DNA of 64,000 nucleotides from Strix aluco (taxonomy: Eukaryota > Chordata > Aves > Strigiformes > Strigidae): positions 17,759,501 through 17,823,500 of the forward strand of contig NC_133937.1 in the NCBI RefSeq assembly GCF_031877795.1, given 5' to 3'. Positions 1-19,800 of the stretch are shown here, piece after piece. The notes below the pieces were generated by a model. That model ran no database searches. It had not been told where the DNA came from and worked only from the letters and a program-made list of their open reading frames with translations. How positions within the stretch are numbered: position 1 is the first letter of the stretch; each line of letters begins with the position of its first letter. Made by a program: the position numbers and the translations under genes.

Positions 1-1562
<1,562 letters not shown>

Positions 1563-1767
1563 TTAAGGTAATCTCCTACTGCATTTATACGGAGGTAATA
1601 CATTTTCTTTTGTATGGACCATTTTATCTCGAAGAGATTGTAGTTTTACTACAAGTAGCACAAGATATTTGCAATGAGTACAGAAGCAATGTCATGACTG
1701 GTTTTTTAATAAACATAAAACATTGGAAATCCCCTTCAAAATAAGACAACAATTCAGAGTGATATTA

Positions 1768-6632
<4,865 letters not shown>

Positions 6633-9600
6633 CTAAACCTTTATAGTTTAGAAAGTAGAGTATTTGTTGTATTTATTTTAAGAAGAAAGTAACCAGCAAC
6701 TGTACGACACATTTTCAGACATCATGCAATCTTCCAATGTAGGCAATGTTTGAAGTAGTCAGTACAGTCAATACAATGTCATTAAGGAAAGGCCCCAACA
6801 TGGCAAAACACCTTTCATTCTTAATGACAAGGGCAGGGGACAAAACAGTTATTCTTTTAGGACTCTACAGTCAAAGCAGTTGTTAACCTTTATCAGCCTT
6901 GTATTTGCACTGTCATCCAAGAAGCAATTGCTATTAATAAATATTAAATGATACACATTAAGACAAAAGAACATAGTATTAAGAAAACCAAGACACTGCG
7001 CCCTGCTCATTGAAGCTGTAGTCCAGCTCTTCAGGGTGTTAACACAACATAAACAGCATTTTAAATAGCCAGAAGATTCAGTGATATGGTATGAATTTCA
7101 AATGCTGCTTGCAATTCCAGACTTAAAAACAGAAATGAGATTTTTGCAAGATATTACAGTATGTAATTACAGTAACACAGAAGGTACTACAATAAGCAAA
7201 TGAACTCTGAAATTAGGTTCCATCAAGCCATTTAACAAGCAACTTTAAAATATTAAGAACTGGAACACTGAAAAACTTTAGGGTTTGTTCTGTTGTAATT
7301 ACTTCATGACAGCTTAGAGAAACACAAAATTCAGACTTCATCTCTGTGTTAGCTGTGCTACTCACAACTGTAGTTACTGACTACACTTACTGTGACTTTC
7401 CTCCATTCTCTCTCAGAAATATAAGTGTAGTCTAAAACATAGGCTCTATGCATGTGAATGCCATGTGCTCATTCAAGTTACAGGAGGTTCCAACAAACAT
7501 TAAAACCTTTTATTACAGCAATACTATATCTTATCACTACTTTTTCATGCCTGTCATATAGCTTATTTTTTACTGATCACCTGAACATACTCTTTTATAC
7601 TTTCAGTTAAGTACTATTGGAAAGTTACACAGTTATCCCATTTTCTCCCCTATGTTCCTTTTCAACACAAATGGCAGAACTTAATGGTTATATCGAAATT
7701 TAACTGTAAAAGAAATAAAGACACTCATTACAGGAAAACATACTCTTTTCAGAAAGTAAAGTTTTCACCTAATGGCTCCCTAGGGTAGACCGAATTGGGC
7801 CAGCTGACCCTATCATAACCTGCTCTTTAGTGAGACATCTGCTCAGGACATCAGATGGTGGTAACTCATAACTGAGTAAGAAATACAGGAGGACTTCAAG
7901 GCAGAAAGTGGGAATGGTCTGCTCATTACTATGCAATGTACTTAGTTGTATTATCAAAGTCAACTGACTTCAATAAATTAGATTTCCACGCTTGCTTCTC
8001 AAATTTATTCTTTTCAACTCTGCCAAGAAAGGGATTAACAAATCACCTATTCAGCCAGCTCAGAGCTATAGGCTCAGAAATACTTAATTTCCTACAGTTC
8101 AATTTCATGGTCATCTGTTTAATGCTAGTAATTATCTCAAGACTGGCTTCTTCATTTGTAAAGAAAGGAATTAACATAAATGTGTATTACCCCAGAAGTC
8201 ACCATAATTAACAAAAATAAGGTTTCTAAAGATTCAGAGTTTTCTTTTACTGTTTTTAGAGTTGAACCTCCAAAAGGTAAAGTTGCATTTTACTTGCACA
8301 AAGTCTATTTTGTATAAACTTCCCAATGCATTTGGAAGACTTCAGGAGTGTGCACTATGTACAAAAAAGCAGAGTGGTGTTTAAGAATCAGACATCTTAC
8401 ATCCCCTGCTAGGAAACAAAATATTAGAATATGGGGAAAAAAGTAATTCAATTAATTTAAAAAAGCAAAACAAAGCAAAAAAACCCCACTAAAAATATTC
8501 ATTGAAATGAACCACTTGTTCTATCACAAGAATCAAACACATTCAAAAGTTTTGAATCAAGTTCATTGCCATGATGAATTGTCTAATCCCTGTATGATAT
8601 CACAACCTAAGAAAACCCCAGCTTTATAAAAAAATTATATTTTTGAGGCATGATTACAATAAAGCTATGTTAACACCAGCCAAATTCTTTTTGGAAAAAA
8701 CACAGGTCATGATATTTTAAACCATACTACTTATGGTAGTCAATCAGCTTCGTTTCTGTTAGTGTGTTCCTTATGAAATGTGAGGAAAAAATTTAGCTTA
8801 TGCTAAACTATCATTTTAGTTTTTACATTTTAGGATTGACCTCTGCTTTTCCCAGAGATGCTTGCCCAAAAATGCCAGACAATGTCTTTGATGCTTGAAT
8901 AATGCTCGTTTCAATTCCTAATCACTTAAGTTGTAGTGAGCACACTCACTACAGTTTAGATTACTTGCAGTTCCAGAAATAGAAATGAAAAAGCAAATAT
9001 TTTACATTAACATTAATTTATTAATACGGTTACCAGCAATGCAGCTCCAGCTTGGCAACCAAAATAATGTTAATATAGAATAACATTAATGCTTGATTTG
9101 TTAAATGAGTTTGTGTGTGCAAATTAAACGCAGACAAATTTTTATTCTCAGTATAAACAAATCAGGTGTTACCCTATTCATTGCCTAGAGATTATAGCTT
9201 TTTCCTTCTTTACAAGAGAAGTATAACAAGTAATATGAACACATTGCAAAATATCTGATGTAAATTACATGCATTACTCATACTCCCTAGTGATTAAGAC
9301 AATTAAGATAAAGAACACAGCATTTTTTAACTCTAGGTCAATAGTTCCAATGTGGTTTATGTCAGTAGCAAGCAAAGGGATGCATGATAGCTTCTCAGCA
9401 GCCAACAAACTATTTTGCTGCACAACCACACTCCTACTGAAAAACATTACAGATTACCATCATATATATTCATTATGAACCCTCAGTGCCAGTCTCAGGC
9501 AAGCCAAAACCCAAGTCCTTGAAAAGAATAAGCAGATGTTCTCCCTCACCCTCCAAGAATGGTTCCCTCAAGCTGGTGGTGCTTTTGAATGGACAAAATA

Positions 9601-10524
9601 TGGACAGGGAATGCGATGCTAGCGCATCCGCACTGCTCCTTATCCCATCATCCATGTGCCAGTACAAGTTCTGCCAGAGCGCTCCCTTAAAGAGGAATGC
9701 CAAATCCTAAACTAACACTTCAGAAACAAAAAAGGTTTGGGTTTTTTTTTTTTTTCCTTCTCCTCTCAGGAAAAAGACAACCCTCATCTCTCTCACTTCC
9801 AGCATCCAAATCCTGCCCTTCAAGGCAGGAAAAGGTAAGACTCCCTTGGCAGCTCACCTGTGACTGTGACTTGTCCCTACAACACAAAGATATCAGTGAC
9901 AATACGCTCCATAGTGTTAACAAGGAACTGTTAATATGTACTAGTTCATTTTGATATAAACTCCAGTCTAACAAAAAACAACAAATGCAATAGGCTATCA
10001 TTCATAAAGGCCATTGAACATTCCAACTCACGTTACTGCATCTAGGACAGTAATACTGTGTAAAGTAGGTTTCATTACTGTGACAACTTTGTTCCCCATT
10101 TTTCATTATATCACAATTCAAGCACTCATGAATTGCTACAGAAAGAGTTCTTGGACGCAGCATAAAGTGGTACTATTCATAAGTGTTTGTATCACATTGC
10201 TACAGTAATTTAACTATTTAAGTCTCCACAATCTCCCAAATGTTGATCAAAGGCTGATTACAGGATAGTAATTAACAAAATCTCTTATCCTTAATCCCTT
10301 ACTTGTCCAGGTGAACAATCAGCTAATTAACTAAAAACTCTATACATCCTAGAAAATGAATACAATCAAAATTACATGTTTGTATACAACTCATCAAGAA
10401 GTAAGAAAAAAGTTTTAGTCTCATTTCAATACATAAACACTTCCCTCAAAAAAAAAAAAATCAAACCCCTCTACACCCAAACAAGATCACACACCAGGAA
10501 CACAGCATAATAAACTCTGTAATG

Positions 10525-10800
10525 GATTGTATCAAAGGCCCATTTAGCTCAGCATCCTGTCTCTAAAAGTAGCTGCAAGTAGATGCCTAATGAAGGTTAA
10601 GAACAGGATAAGCATTTATCAAACTTCCTCTGGACACTCTCCCATCCTCTATTTTAAGTTCTTGGGATTTCCTGCAGTTTGTCTATTTGATAACCCACAA
10701 TGGATTCCTCTAAGTACTCATCTATTAACCTCCAAACCTATATAAAGAATTTTAACAGTATATGACTTGTTGTATGAAGAGGCTCTCCCTATTGTTGGTT
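10525..10800. repeat. Ancient degenerate interspersed repeat fragment
   Basis: The block beginning near GGCCCATTTAGCTCAGCATC, with TCCTGTCTCTAAAAG after it, resembles an old amniote repeat (GGCCCATCTAG.CCAGTATCCTG type) that I recall from turtle and bird genomes. It is heavily decayed and its exact family and ends cannot be set by eye. It adjoins the ancient CR1 to the right. Confidence 0.5.
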
Positions 10801-10889
10801 TATAAACTACTAGCTTAAAGCAATGCCCCCGCCAAGCTGTTGCACAGGAAGAGAAGAGTAAGTTTCTATCTTCTTCTCCATGCAACTCA

Positions 10890-11780
10890 TACTCCCTTCA
10901 ACCTTTGTCAGGGCCTCAATCCCCTCTATCACCTACCCCAGGCTGAAAAGATCCAGCCTACTTACCTTTGCTTTATAGAGAAGTAATGCCATACCTTTGT
11001 TCTAAGTCCTTCTATGAGCTTTTTCCAGTTCTACTACAGCCTTTATAAAACTTAGGGACCAAGGTGTGAGAGAAAAATATAAAATGACATTTTGGTCTCT
11101 CATTCTTTGCTGATAAACCTAACATTTGGTTTACTTTTTGACCACTACTGAGCACATGATGGATGTTCTCATACATCTATCACAGTTCCAAGACCTTGCT
11201 CACTATTGGTAATGGTAAGTTCAGAGTCAGTCATCCTATTTGACACTACACCTGCTGCTCTCCCAACAAGTATATAGTTTTAGAACTTTCAAAATAACAT
11301 CATCCACACTTAATATCAAGTCACTCAGTTTAATAAGGTCCAGCTGTAATTTCTCAGAGTCATCCATTAATTTCACTACCCTGTGTAAAACAGGTCATTA
11401 GCAAGTATTTTTGCCTCACAGCTCATCCTGGTTTCTAGCACATTTGTGAACATGGTGAAAGCACAATCCCAGCAGAGATCTCTACAGCCCTACTGATTAC
11501 CTCCTACCATTGCCACCAGGGTTAATCATGTAATTTTTCCTTTCACTTTCAATTTTCTCTTTTCCATACAAGAACTTTTTTTATTACACTGTGGCTACTT
11601 AATTTTCTTAAAAGCTTTGCCAAAAAGTTCAGGAATCAGTGTATACTGTATCACTTGGATTACCCTTATCCCTGTTTGTGATATTTCTAAGAACACCAAC
11701 AGATTTAGAAGGCAGGATTTCCCTCCACAGAAACACTGTCAATTCACCCAAAGCAAAGCATATGTATTTGGGATCTGTTA
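10890..11780 (-). mobile_element. Ancient CR1-type LINE 3' region, decayed, antisense
   Basis: Read on the plus strand, this shows the antisense of an old sauropsid CR1. Landmarks in the expected order are: 'CAGGCTGAAAAGATCCAGCC' (10,942); 'TTTACTTTTTGACCACTACT' with 'GAGCACATGATGGATGTT' (about 11,130-11,165); an 'AAAAGCTTTGCCAAAAAGTT' block (about 11,610); 'GGATTACCCTTATCCCTGTT' (about 11,660); and 'GGCAGGATTTCCCTCCACAG' (about 11,710). It is far more diverged than the other CR1 copies here, so it is probably an old insertion. It lies within VCL intron 2 in the same orientation as the gene. Confidence 0.65.
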
Positions 11781-12803
11781 ATTCTATTCTCTAGTGTAGA
11801 ATTTCTAGTCATTTGGTCCAAAGGTATTTCAGACCTATAGACCACCTTTCCCGAGATTCCCCTAGAAAGTTTCTCAGGCAGTAGCATCACCTTGATTGAC
11901 ATCCTGAATGGTCTCAAGTGAGAGACTGTACTTCACCAATAATTCAGTTGTTTCATTCTTGAACTCTTACACTAATACCACCTGGTTCTAGGCATTTTTT
12001 TATTATTCATTTTGTCAACCTACGGTGCAACAAACTAAATCCTTTTTCACTAACATAAATTTTCTCTTTAGATGTCATCTCTGTTTCCTATTTTAGTATT
12101 TTCTTAGTTGCCTCAATGCTTTCTTGTTTTGACTATCTTCCTGTTTTCTGTTTGAGAATACAGTAAAATATTCAGTCATTCTATATACACTGGACAACAC
12201 TAATAGAGAGGTCACTACATTCAGTAGGTTGCAGGGCAAAGTCACATCAGTGAAAGTTTGTCAGTTGGCAGTAAGAAGCTTGGCAATTCCACAACAAGAA
12301 GTGATGTATGATTTTTAAGATTTAAGGCAGCAGAAGAAAGTCAGTTGTCCTTGACACTGAGCCATGGAATTAAGGGTGTCAGTCTCTGCTCTTCAAATGT
12401 CTTAGATTTTCAGCAGCTGTATCATGCATCAGCTGCCTACACTAACAAATTCACACTCTTCCACCAACCAAATTAATAGAAGAGATTGAGAACACCACAT
12501 TATCTCTAACACTGTTAGGCAAAACTACAACAGCACATAGATAAGTATCATTGTTACTCTGATTATTTTTTATTTTTAAAGGAAGAAATACCCTAGATAT
12601 GTACCCGTATATACAGAATGTAACAGAAAAAGTCACTGCTGGCAGAAAGGTCGTTCCTAACAAAGGTCAGCCTCAAGACCCCAAAGAGCTAACCAAACAT
12701 AAGCGTATTTTCTAATCTCTACAGCAGAACTAAGTAACAATGATCTAGCATTGGAACAGGTTTCTTGTATCTACAATAGAAGATTTATAATAAAATGAGT
12801 TTA

Positions 12804-13034
<231 letters not shown>

Positions 13035-14019
13035 TTAGCCTAATGCTTTAGAAATCATATGCTGTTTCCCGCCAACATCTCTACTAAATTAACCAGTGTG
13101 GGACACAGACTTTTTCCTCTTCCCCCTCTCCCCAGAAACAATACTGTTTGCTGCACTTAGTTGTAAAAACTTAATCACCATGAACTCTGTAGGCTTCCCT
13201 CCCTCCTAATACACACAAGTCAGAAATCAAGTTCAAAGTTTAAAAACAAAAAAATTACCTCCATTTTGCTATTGAAATTAGTCTATTAGAAAAATGTAGT
13301 TAATTACTGAGAATACACCCCACATCCACATTCACACCATCCTTTAAGCAAAAATAATTACGCAGAAGCTAATAAAGAAAGACATAGAGTAAGATCTAGA
13401 GTTTTCTACACACTAGCTCTTATGTTATACAATAGAAGTCTTTATAATTGGTAGCTGGCTCTCTGAACTGTGAGATCACCAACTTGACAAAATATTTCCA
13501 GCTCCTTTGTTCACTGTATTTTCCAGCTGAATAAGCTATTCAGGAAGGCATCACAAAACAGAAGGTCTTTAACCCAGACACTAGTTTGTGTTAAGAATTG
13601 CCAGGCCTGCTCAAGCTAGACAAGATAGCCCTGAAAATCCCTCATCAGCTGGTGTTTAAAGACTTGCTGGTTTTTGACAGAAGTTGTAGTGTGCCAGTAT
13701 GCACAGCACTTGCCAATTCTAATCCTGTACAGCCTTCCAAGAAGCACCATTTCCTTTCAAGTTTACACTGCTTGCCAAAAACTGTGTCTCCCTAGTCTGG
13801 TCCTTTTCAGAAGGGCTTTACAGAAGGAGATTGGCTCCAGTATTTTATTTGGTTCAAACAGAGTCAGCCTAGCCTACTTTTTTTTTTTAATCTATTATTA
13901 CTAGACTTACAAGTAGTCACACAGATATTTATAACTAATGAAGAGCAGAGAGGAGGTAAAAAGTCTTCAATTTTATGATAGATTTCTGTCTCATATGTTC
14001 ATTGTAGGCTCACTAACAG

Positions 14020-15013
14020 TGCTGGGTCTGCGAGGTAGGTTTTTGGTAGCAGGGGAGGGGGTTAGAGTGGTGGGTCCCTGTGAGAAGCTTCTCAAAAGCT
14101 CCCCCGGCCCCAAGTCAGACCCACCTCTGGCCAAGGCCAAGCCAATTAGCAATGGTGGCTGCACCTCTGCAATAACATATTTAAGAAGGGGAACCTGAGA
14201 GGGGGTTAGTACTTGTGAGGAGGTGTTATGAGAAGGACACCTATGGGAACACTGATCAGTGGAAGGAAGAAGGTGGAAGAGGAGGACATGTGCCAGAGCA
14301 GAGACTATTCTGTGGTGAGACAGCAGGGCCACCCCCCTGCTGCCACCCATGGAAGTCACCAGAGGAGCAGAGACTCGCCCACAACCTGTGGAGGATCCCT
14401 GAGAATCTGTGGGAAGAAGCAACCCCCACTGTTGTAGTTCAACACTGGGAGGACTGCAACACATGGAGATGACCCACATTGGAGTATCTTGAGAAGAATG
14501 CATCCTGAGAGGATTCACAACAGAGAAAGTTGTCGATGGCTGTCACCCATGGGAGGGTTGCCACATGGAGTAGGCTAAAGAATGCAGACGAGTGCTTCCC
14601 CAGAGTCCTGGAGGAAGAAGAGGCAGACTGACTGCACCCTCCCTCCCCTACCCCTGTGCTGCTGCAGAGGTAGAAATATCAGGAAGAAAACTGAGCCCAG
14701 GAAGAAGGGAGGGGTGATGAAGAGTTGTTTTTAAGATATGGTAACACTTCTCCCTGTCCCATTCAATGTGTTAAGTGTCATTATCTTTAGTGTTTTGAAT
14801 TAAAGTGATGTTCTTCTTCTTCCCGTAAGGAGCCTGTCTTTCACCTGTGAGAGATTGCCTGTTAACAGGTGAGACAGCCGTTCCTGTCCTTATCTCAATT
14901 CCTGAGCCTTTCAATTCTTTTTTCTCCTTCCCAGCGGTGGTGGGGGCAGGGCGGGAAGGGGTGAGTGAATAGCTGTGTGGTGCTCACCTGCCCTTTGGGC
15001 TCAAACCACAACA
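14020..15013 (+). mobile_element. Solo LTR of an endogenous retrovirus, copy 1
   Basis: About 1 kb that aligns by eye along its length with the copy at 15,931-16,837. Shared blocks are: TGTGAGAAGCTTCTCAAAAG (14,079); a 'CAAGTCAGACCCACCTCTGG' block; a TATTTAAGAAGG TATA-like box (about 14,177); a G-rich middle with loosely repeated 'CCCATGG' phrases; an ATTAAA polyadenylation-type hexamer (14,799); and a 'GTCCTTATCTCAATTCCTGA' block. It starts TG and ends CA (AACCACAACA). The flanks AACAG and AAGAG look like a 5-bp target duplication with one mismatch. A 5-bp duplication would suit an ERVL-like group, which is inference. No gag, pol or env was seen. The ORFs inside it are incidental. The left end is the less certain one, because it carries an extra stretch relative to copy 2. 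Confidence 0.75.
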
Positions 15014-15930
15014 AAGAGCCATGCATACTAGTGCAGAGGACGGGGGTGTTGCTTTGACACCTAAACTCCATGGCAATGCCTCAGGTACATCGCATCTCAT
15101 ACCCCATTTCTTGGGACAGGGTTACATGACCCACCATGACTCCTTTGTTCTAATTATTTCCATTGCACTCATGAAACACATCCTTTATATTTCTCACCTG
15201 TTTGTATGCACACATGCATGATAAAGATAGCCCAGAAGTAATTTGCAAAAGCTCTGGATTACACATCATTCAGACAGAAGGCTGTCACCAGGGGAAAATG
15301 CAGAGTAATACTTTATTTCCAAAGAACTATGCCTTCAAGATTTGCTTCTTGCAACTGTACCAACCTGCATGTAGTTCAGTATAGTAAGTATATTTCTGAG
15401 GATATACAGTTTTTAAAGAATGCATGAGAAGGTTTAGAGTGACCTTCAAATTGAAGCTACCCTCTTGTAACAATCATTATTGGTATATTGAACAGAAGCA
15501 ACCAAGAAACAATGTCTGCTGAAGTTACACCACATCAAGCATCAAGTGTAAGTTAATTCTAGTTTTATTAGACCATACAAAAAGCATTTCTCCATTCAAT
15601 CTGGAAAGCATAAGAGGGTCTAGGTTCACTACTCAAAAACATTATCAAGTAATTATAGATCTATACACACTTTATATATACACACATATACGGACATTCT
15701 TTGCTATGGTTAGCTAGGCTCTTTAATCTTCAAATGAAAGTAACATATAGGACATGAGTCAATTCCCATTTTAATTTTTTATGGAGAGTTTTAATCTCAA
15801 AACTGTCCTAAACTCTGAAAACATTTCTCTTCCAAGTCCATCAAAGCAGAAATACTCATTCCTCCAATATCCTCAGCACTATATAGCATGCAGACAGGAC
15901 CCAAGATTTCCGGCAGATCCCATGAGGCCT
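15014..15930. other. Spacer between the two solo LTRs
   Basis: AT-rich sequence without retroviral coding motifs, primer-binding site or polypurine tract that I can recognise. It does not look like the interior of a provirus. A small TA/CA-rich stretch lies near 15,663-15,690. Confidence 0.6.
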
Positions 15931-16837
15931 TGTGTTGGGTTTGGTAGCAGATGAGGGGGCTACAGCCGTGGCCCCTGTGAGAAGCTTCTCAAAAGCTCCC
16001 CTGGCTTCAAGTCAGACCCACCTCTGGCCAAGGCTGGGCCAAATAGTGACCATGGCCACACCTGTGATAATGTATTGAAGAAGGGGAACCTTGGAGGAAG
16101 CATTGGAGTTGTGAGGGAGACACCCATGCAAACACCAAGGTCAGTGGAGGCCAAGGGGGAGGCTCACCAGAGCAGAAACATCCCTGCAGGCCACGGTGAG
16201 GGGGCAGGCTGTGCGCCTGCAGCCCATGGAGGTCCACAGTGGAGCAGATGCCCATCTGCAGCCCATGGAAGACTCCACACCAGAGCAGGTGGCTGCACCC
16301 AAAGGCAGCCAGGACTGAGGGAAGCCTGTGCTGGGACTGTTCATCTCTGGGAGGATTGCAAACCCTGGGAGGGACCCATACTGGAGCAGTTTTTGAAGAT
16401 CTGCAGCCCATGGGAAGGCCTTGTGCCAAAGGAAGTTCATGAAGGACTGTCTCCCATGAGAGGGACCTCACACTGGAGCCAGGGAGGAGCCCCCCCCCGA
16501 GGAAGTAGGGGCAGCAGAAACAACAGGTGATGAACTGACTGCAACCTCCCCCCAGTGGTGCAGGGGATGGGGGAGCTAGAGAAAGTGGGAGCAAAACTGA
16601 GCCTGGGAAGAAGGAAGGGGTGGGGGGGGAAGTGTTTTAGATGCGGTTACACTTCTCACTGTCCTACAGTTAAATTAAGTGGTGGTGGTGTTTAAGTTAC
16701 ATTGATGTTCTTTTTCTTCCCCTAACAAGCTTGTCTTTTGTCCATGACCATAAAATGGGTGAATCATCCCTCTCTGTCCTTATCTCAATTCCTGAACCTT
16801 TTGTTTTATTTTCTCCCTCTGGGCTCAAACCAGGACA
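15931..16837 (+). mobile_element. Solo LTR of an endogenous retrovirus, copy 2
   Basis: A 907-bp element starting TGTGTTGGGTTTGG and ending CCAGGACA (TG...CA), flanked on both sides by the exact 5-bp duplication GGCCT (15,926-15,930 and 16,838-16,842). It matches copy 1 in order: AGAAGCTTCTCAAAAG, CAAGTCAGACCCACCTCTGG, a TATA-like region now decayed to TGTATTGAAGAAGG, a G-rich middle with repeated 'CAGCCCATGG' phrases, and the GTCCTTATCTCAATTCCTGA block. The intact duplication with no internal region marks a solo LTR left after LTR-LTR recombination. It lies opposite to VCL. Minus-strand ORFs of up to 195 codons inside it are low-complexity by-products. Confidence 0.85.
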
Positions 16838-19800
16838 GGCCTCAATTAAAGAAGTCCCATATCTTTCTAGAAGAAAGGACTTTTTACTGTATTTTAAGCA
16901 CCAGTACAGCACACACTCACTGAATCTGTTTAAATATAAAATCTTGTGGATCAAAGGAAAGCATTCCATATTTACATAGCTATTAATTAACCTTTCCAGA
17001 AGTTGCTCTTTGCATTTGTAGCCAAGGTATAGAGATGGGGCATGTAAAGAACCAATGTACTCCACATACTATTTATCAGGCAAAGTCTCAAAACATGAAG
17101 CCACATTCATGACTAAAAAAACATAACCACAAAAGAGTTTTGTGGGTTTTCCTTTTTAGCTTTGTGGTTAGGGGGATTTTGTTTTGTTTTAATAAGATAC
17201 TGTTTCTTCAGACTGAGTTTTACACGGCCTACACAATTTTCAAACACACTGCTGTGTAACACAAGGTGGAGATTCACTGAACTCTACCTTCTCCATACTC
17301 CAATATCAAGGGAATGAAGATATTTTTTTCCTTAAAATGTAATATCTATACATACCCCATTTCAAACAGAAGGCTTGTCGAGCTTCATGCTAATACAGAA
17401 CAATTATCTGTGAAACCTGTATTTTACTTCTATCCAACAGTACACATGGGAGGAAAAAATAACAGGATTCATACTTGGGTTTCAGAAATTCTTACCTTGT
17501 AAAATAATCTTTCCCTAACTAACTGGGAAGCAACAATCTCCATGGAATAGAAGCTTCTGCTTTTAAGTAATACTGAAGTGGCCATTTTTCATTGTTCCTC
17601 AGAAACTGCACTGATTACCACAGTAAAGAGACCATAACTTCTTAAACACTGCACCTGCCCAGAGCAGCACAAAGTAAGGGAAGCTCTCAATCAGAACTTA
17701 CCAAGACAGTTTCATAGTTACAACCTCTACTCACCCATATTCGTTTCCATACTCTTTGGGATACTAGAGGCAAATCAGCCGAATAAAGAATGAGCTAGTT
17801 CCCTGCTTTGCTCCCTGCTACTCAGAGAGCAAGAAGCAGACAAGTCTTGAAATTTAAAGAAAATGGGGACACAAGTCAGAGGGCATATATGGTCACTGAA
17901 AAGCCTTCTAGGAATGCAGCTGGAAGAACCAGGAGACTTCCTGCTGCTTTTAGCTTTTAACCTTGCTTGTCTTTCTTACCCACTTGTCTGCCACTGATCA
18001 GTAGAAGATCAGGACGTTTTAAGCTTCCTGCTGGGGAGCATTTTCTCCCTAGAAAAACAAGAGGAAACTTTCTGATCAGGCTGAGGTTTTTCCTTATAAC
18101 TAGTTTTGCAGCTTTTTGTCATATCTGCTTGTATTGCAGGAAAGACAGACAAGACATAAGCACCCCACAAGGTCCCTTTCCTGTCTTCTTAGCCTGCTGG
18201 ACATAGCAAAGAACAACTGTTCAGTGAAAAGAAATAGTTTCAGCTTCTGTAATTCTCTAAGTTTAAATAGACACCACAAACACCCAATAATATCTAGTTC
18301 TCTTAACATCTAGATGTTCGAGAGTACAGACTGCATCTATCCTAGAATAAACCATGCAAATATTTAACATGGGAGTCCAAAGGTTGTTGTTTGGAGGTGG
18401 GTTTGTTTAGGTTTTTTTTTAAACAAAGATTCTTCTAAATGCCTATATTGACCATACCAATTTGACAAATGCTGAAGTGTAATTTTCCTTGCAGCTTACA
18501 GGATTTCCCCAGATAAAAAGGAAGATGACCTTAGAAGAATTATTTCTTACAATGTTCCAGAAGCTAACTTAAAACAGCTGTCATTTTAGCAAGGAGCCTA
18601 AAAAATACTCACATCATCATCCAGTGAACGCATACAGCCCTAGCTGTAACACTAGCAGAGCCTCAGGTTTCCCCCGAGAAATAAGCTACAGTATGAGTTT
18701 TGCATGACAAATCAAAGTACCACTTAAAGTGATCTAGTCTGTAGCCTGTAAAAGTGACTTTACCATAAGCCATCTCCCATTAAAATCCAGTTGCTGGTTT
18801 ATGCATTCTTCCATGTTTTGCAAGCTTCCAGGAAGAATAGTGACATGACAATGAGAGTGTTAAATCTCACATCAAAAGTTTGTTATACATCAGTGCAGCT
18901 TCATAAATTTCTCTGCAGCTTCTTTCTCTATTTCTTTAGATGTCTGTCCTGAAAAAATAAACTTAAGTATGTGCTGTAACTCTGCAACAACAACAGTTTC
19001 TACACTGCATATCCATGTCTAGAACCCATCTCAAAACAGAATTGCCAGTCCTTTTCAATAATTGCTTGATAACTACTTCACAGTTATTCAATTTTCCCTT
19101 TGTGAAACCAGTCATTGAAGCCAAATTACACAGAAGGCTTTTGGAAAGGAGCTCTGACAGCAAACAAGACTAAAAATCAGAATTAGCTATTTACCTTCAT
19201 CATTGTCAGTCACAGTACTTAGATTGCAACCCATGTTCTATCTTTATTTGCAGTATCTAGTAGGTCCAGTTGTTGGTATTTCAAGCTGTTTCACTCAGCT
19301 CTTTTAGAAATACAGCTTTTGGAATCAATGTTGTTTTATCATGCCCTGGACCTTAACTGCCATAATCCATGTGGTAAATGTTAGCAAAACAGAATTGCAT
19401 ATACCCTGGCATAGCAGCCAAGCATAAAACTTCGCCAAACACAAGTCAAACAACTTTGGGGTACATCATGAAATTTCTTAGTTCCACCTCAATTTCATAA
19501 ATCACATAAATGATCATCAGATGACAAACAGTTTCCAGTAAAGACAGAACTTTCTGCACACTGTGACAGAAGAAGCAAGCAATGTTGAAGTGTTTTTAGA
19601 AAAAAAAAAATCCATGAGAACAAGTGTACACGTCACTCCTCACAAACTAATCCTTCTTATTCAATAAAACTTAAAAAAGTCAGTTATAACAAGGTACCAC
19701 TTGGGGTTTTTAAACACAAAACTTTGTTTTTCCTTCAAAGGCCCTTTCAGAAGTATTTAGCAAAGAAAATTTCCAATTTTTTCATCATTCAGCTCTCATC

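Noticed and set aside
13991..14518. 175-codon minus-strand ORF
   Set aside because: It lies within solo LTR copy 1, antisense to it, and the frame is not kept in the related copy at 15.9-16.8 kb.
16007..16594. 195-codon minus-strand ORF and overlapping 151-codon plus-strand ORF
   Set aside because: Both lie in the G-rich, loosely repeated middle of solo LTR copy 2. They are compositional by-products with no retroviral protein motifs.
14020..16837. A single provirus with two LTRs
   Set aside because: Each LTR has its own target duplication and the 0.9-kb spacer has no gag, pol or env traces.
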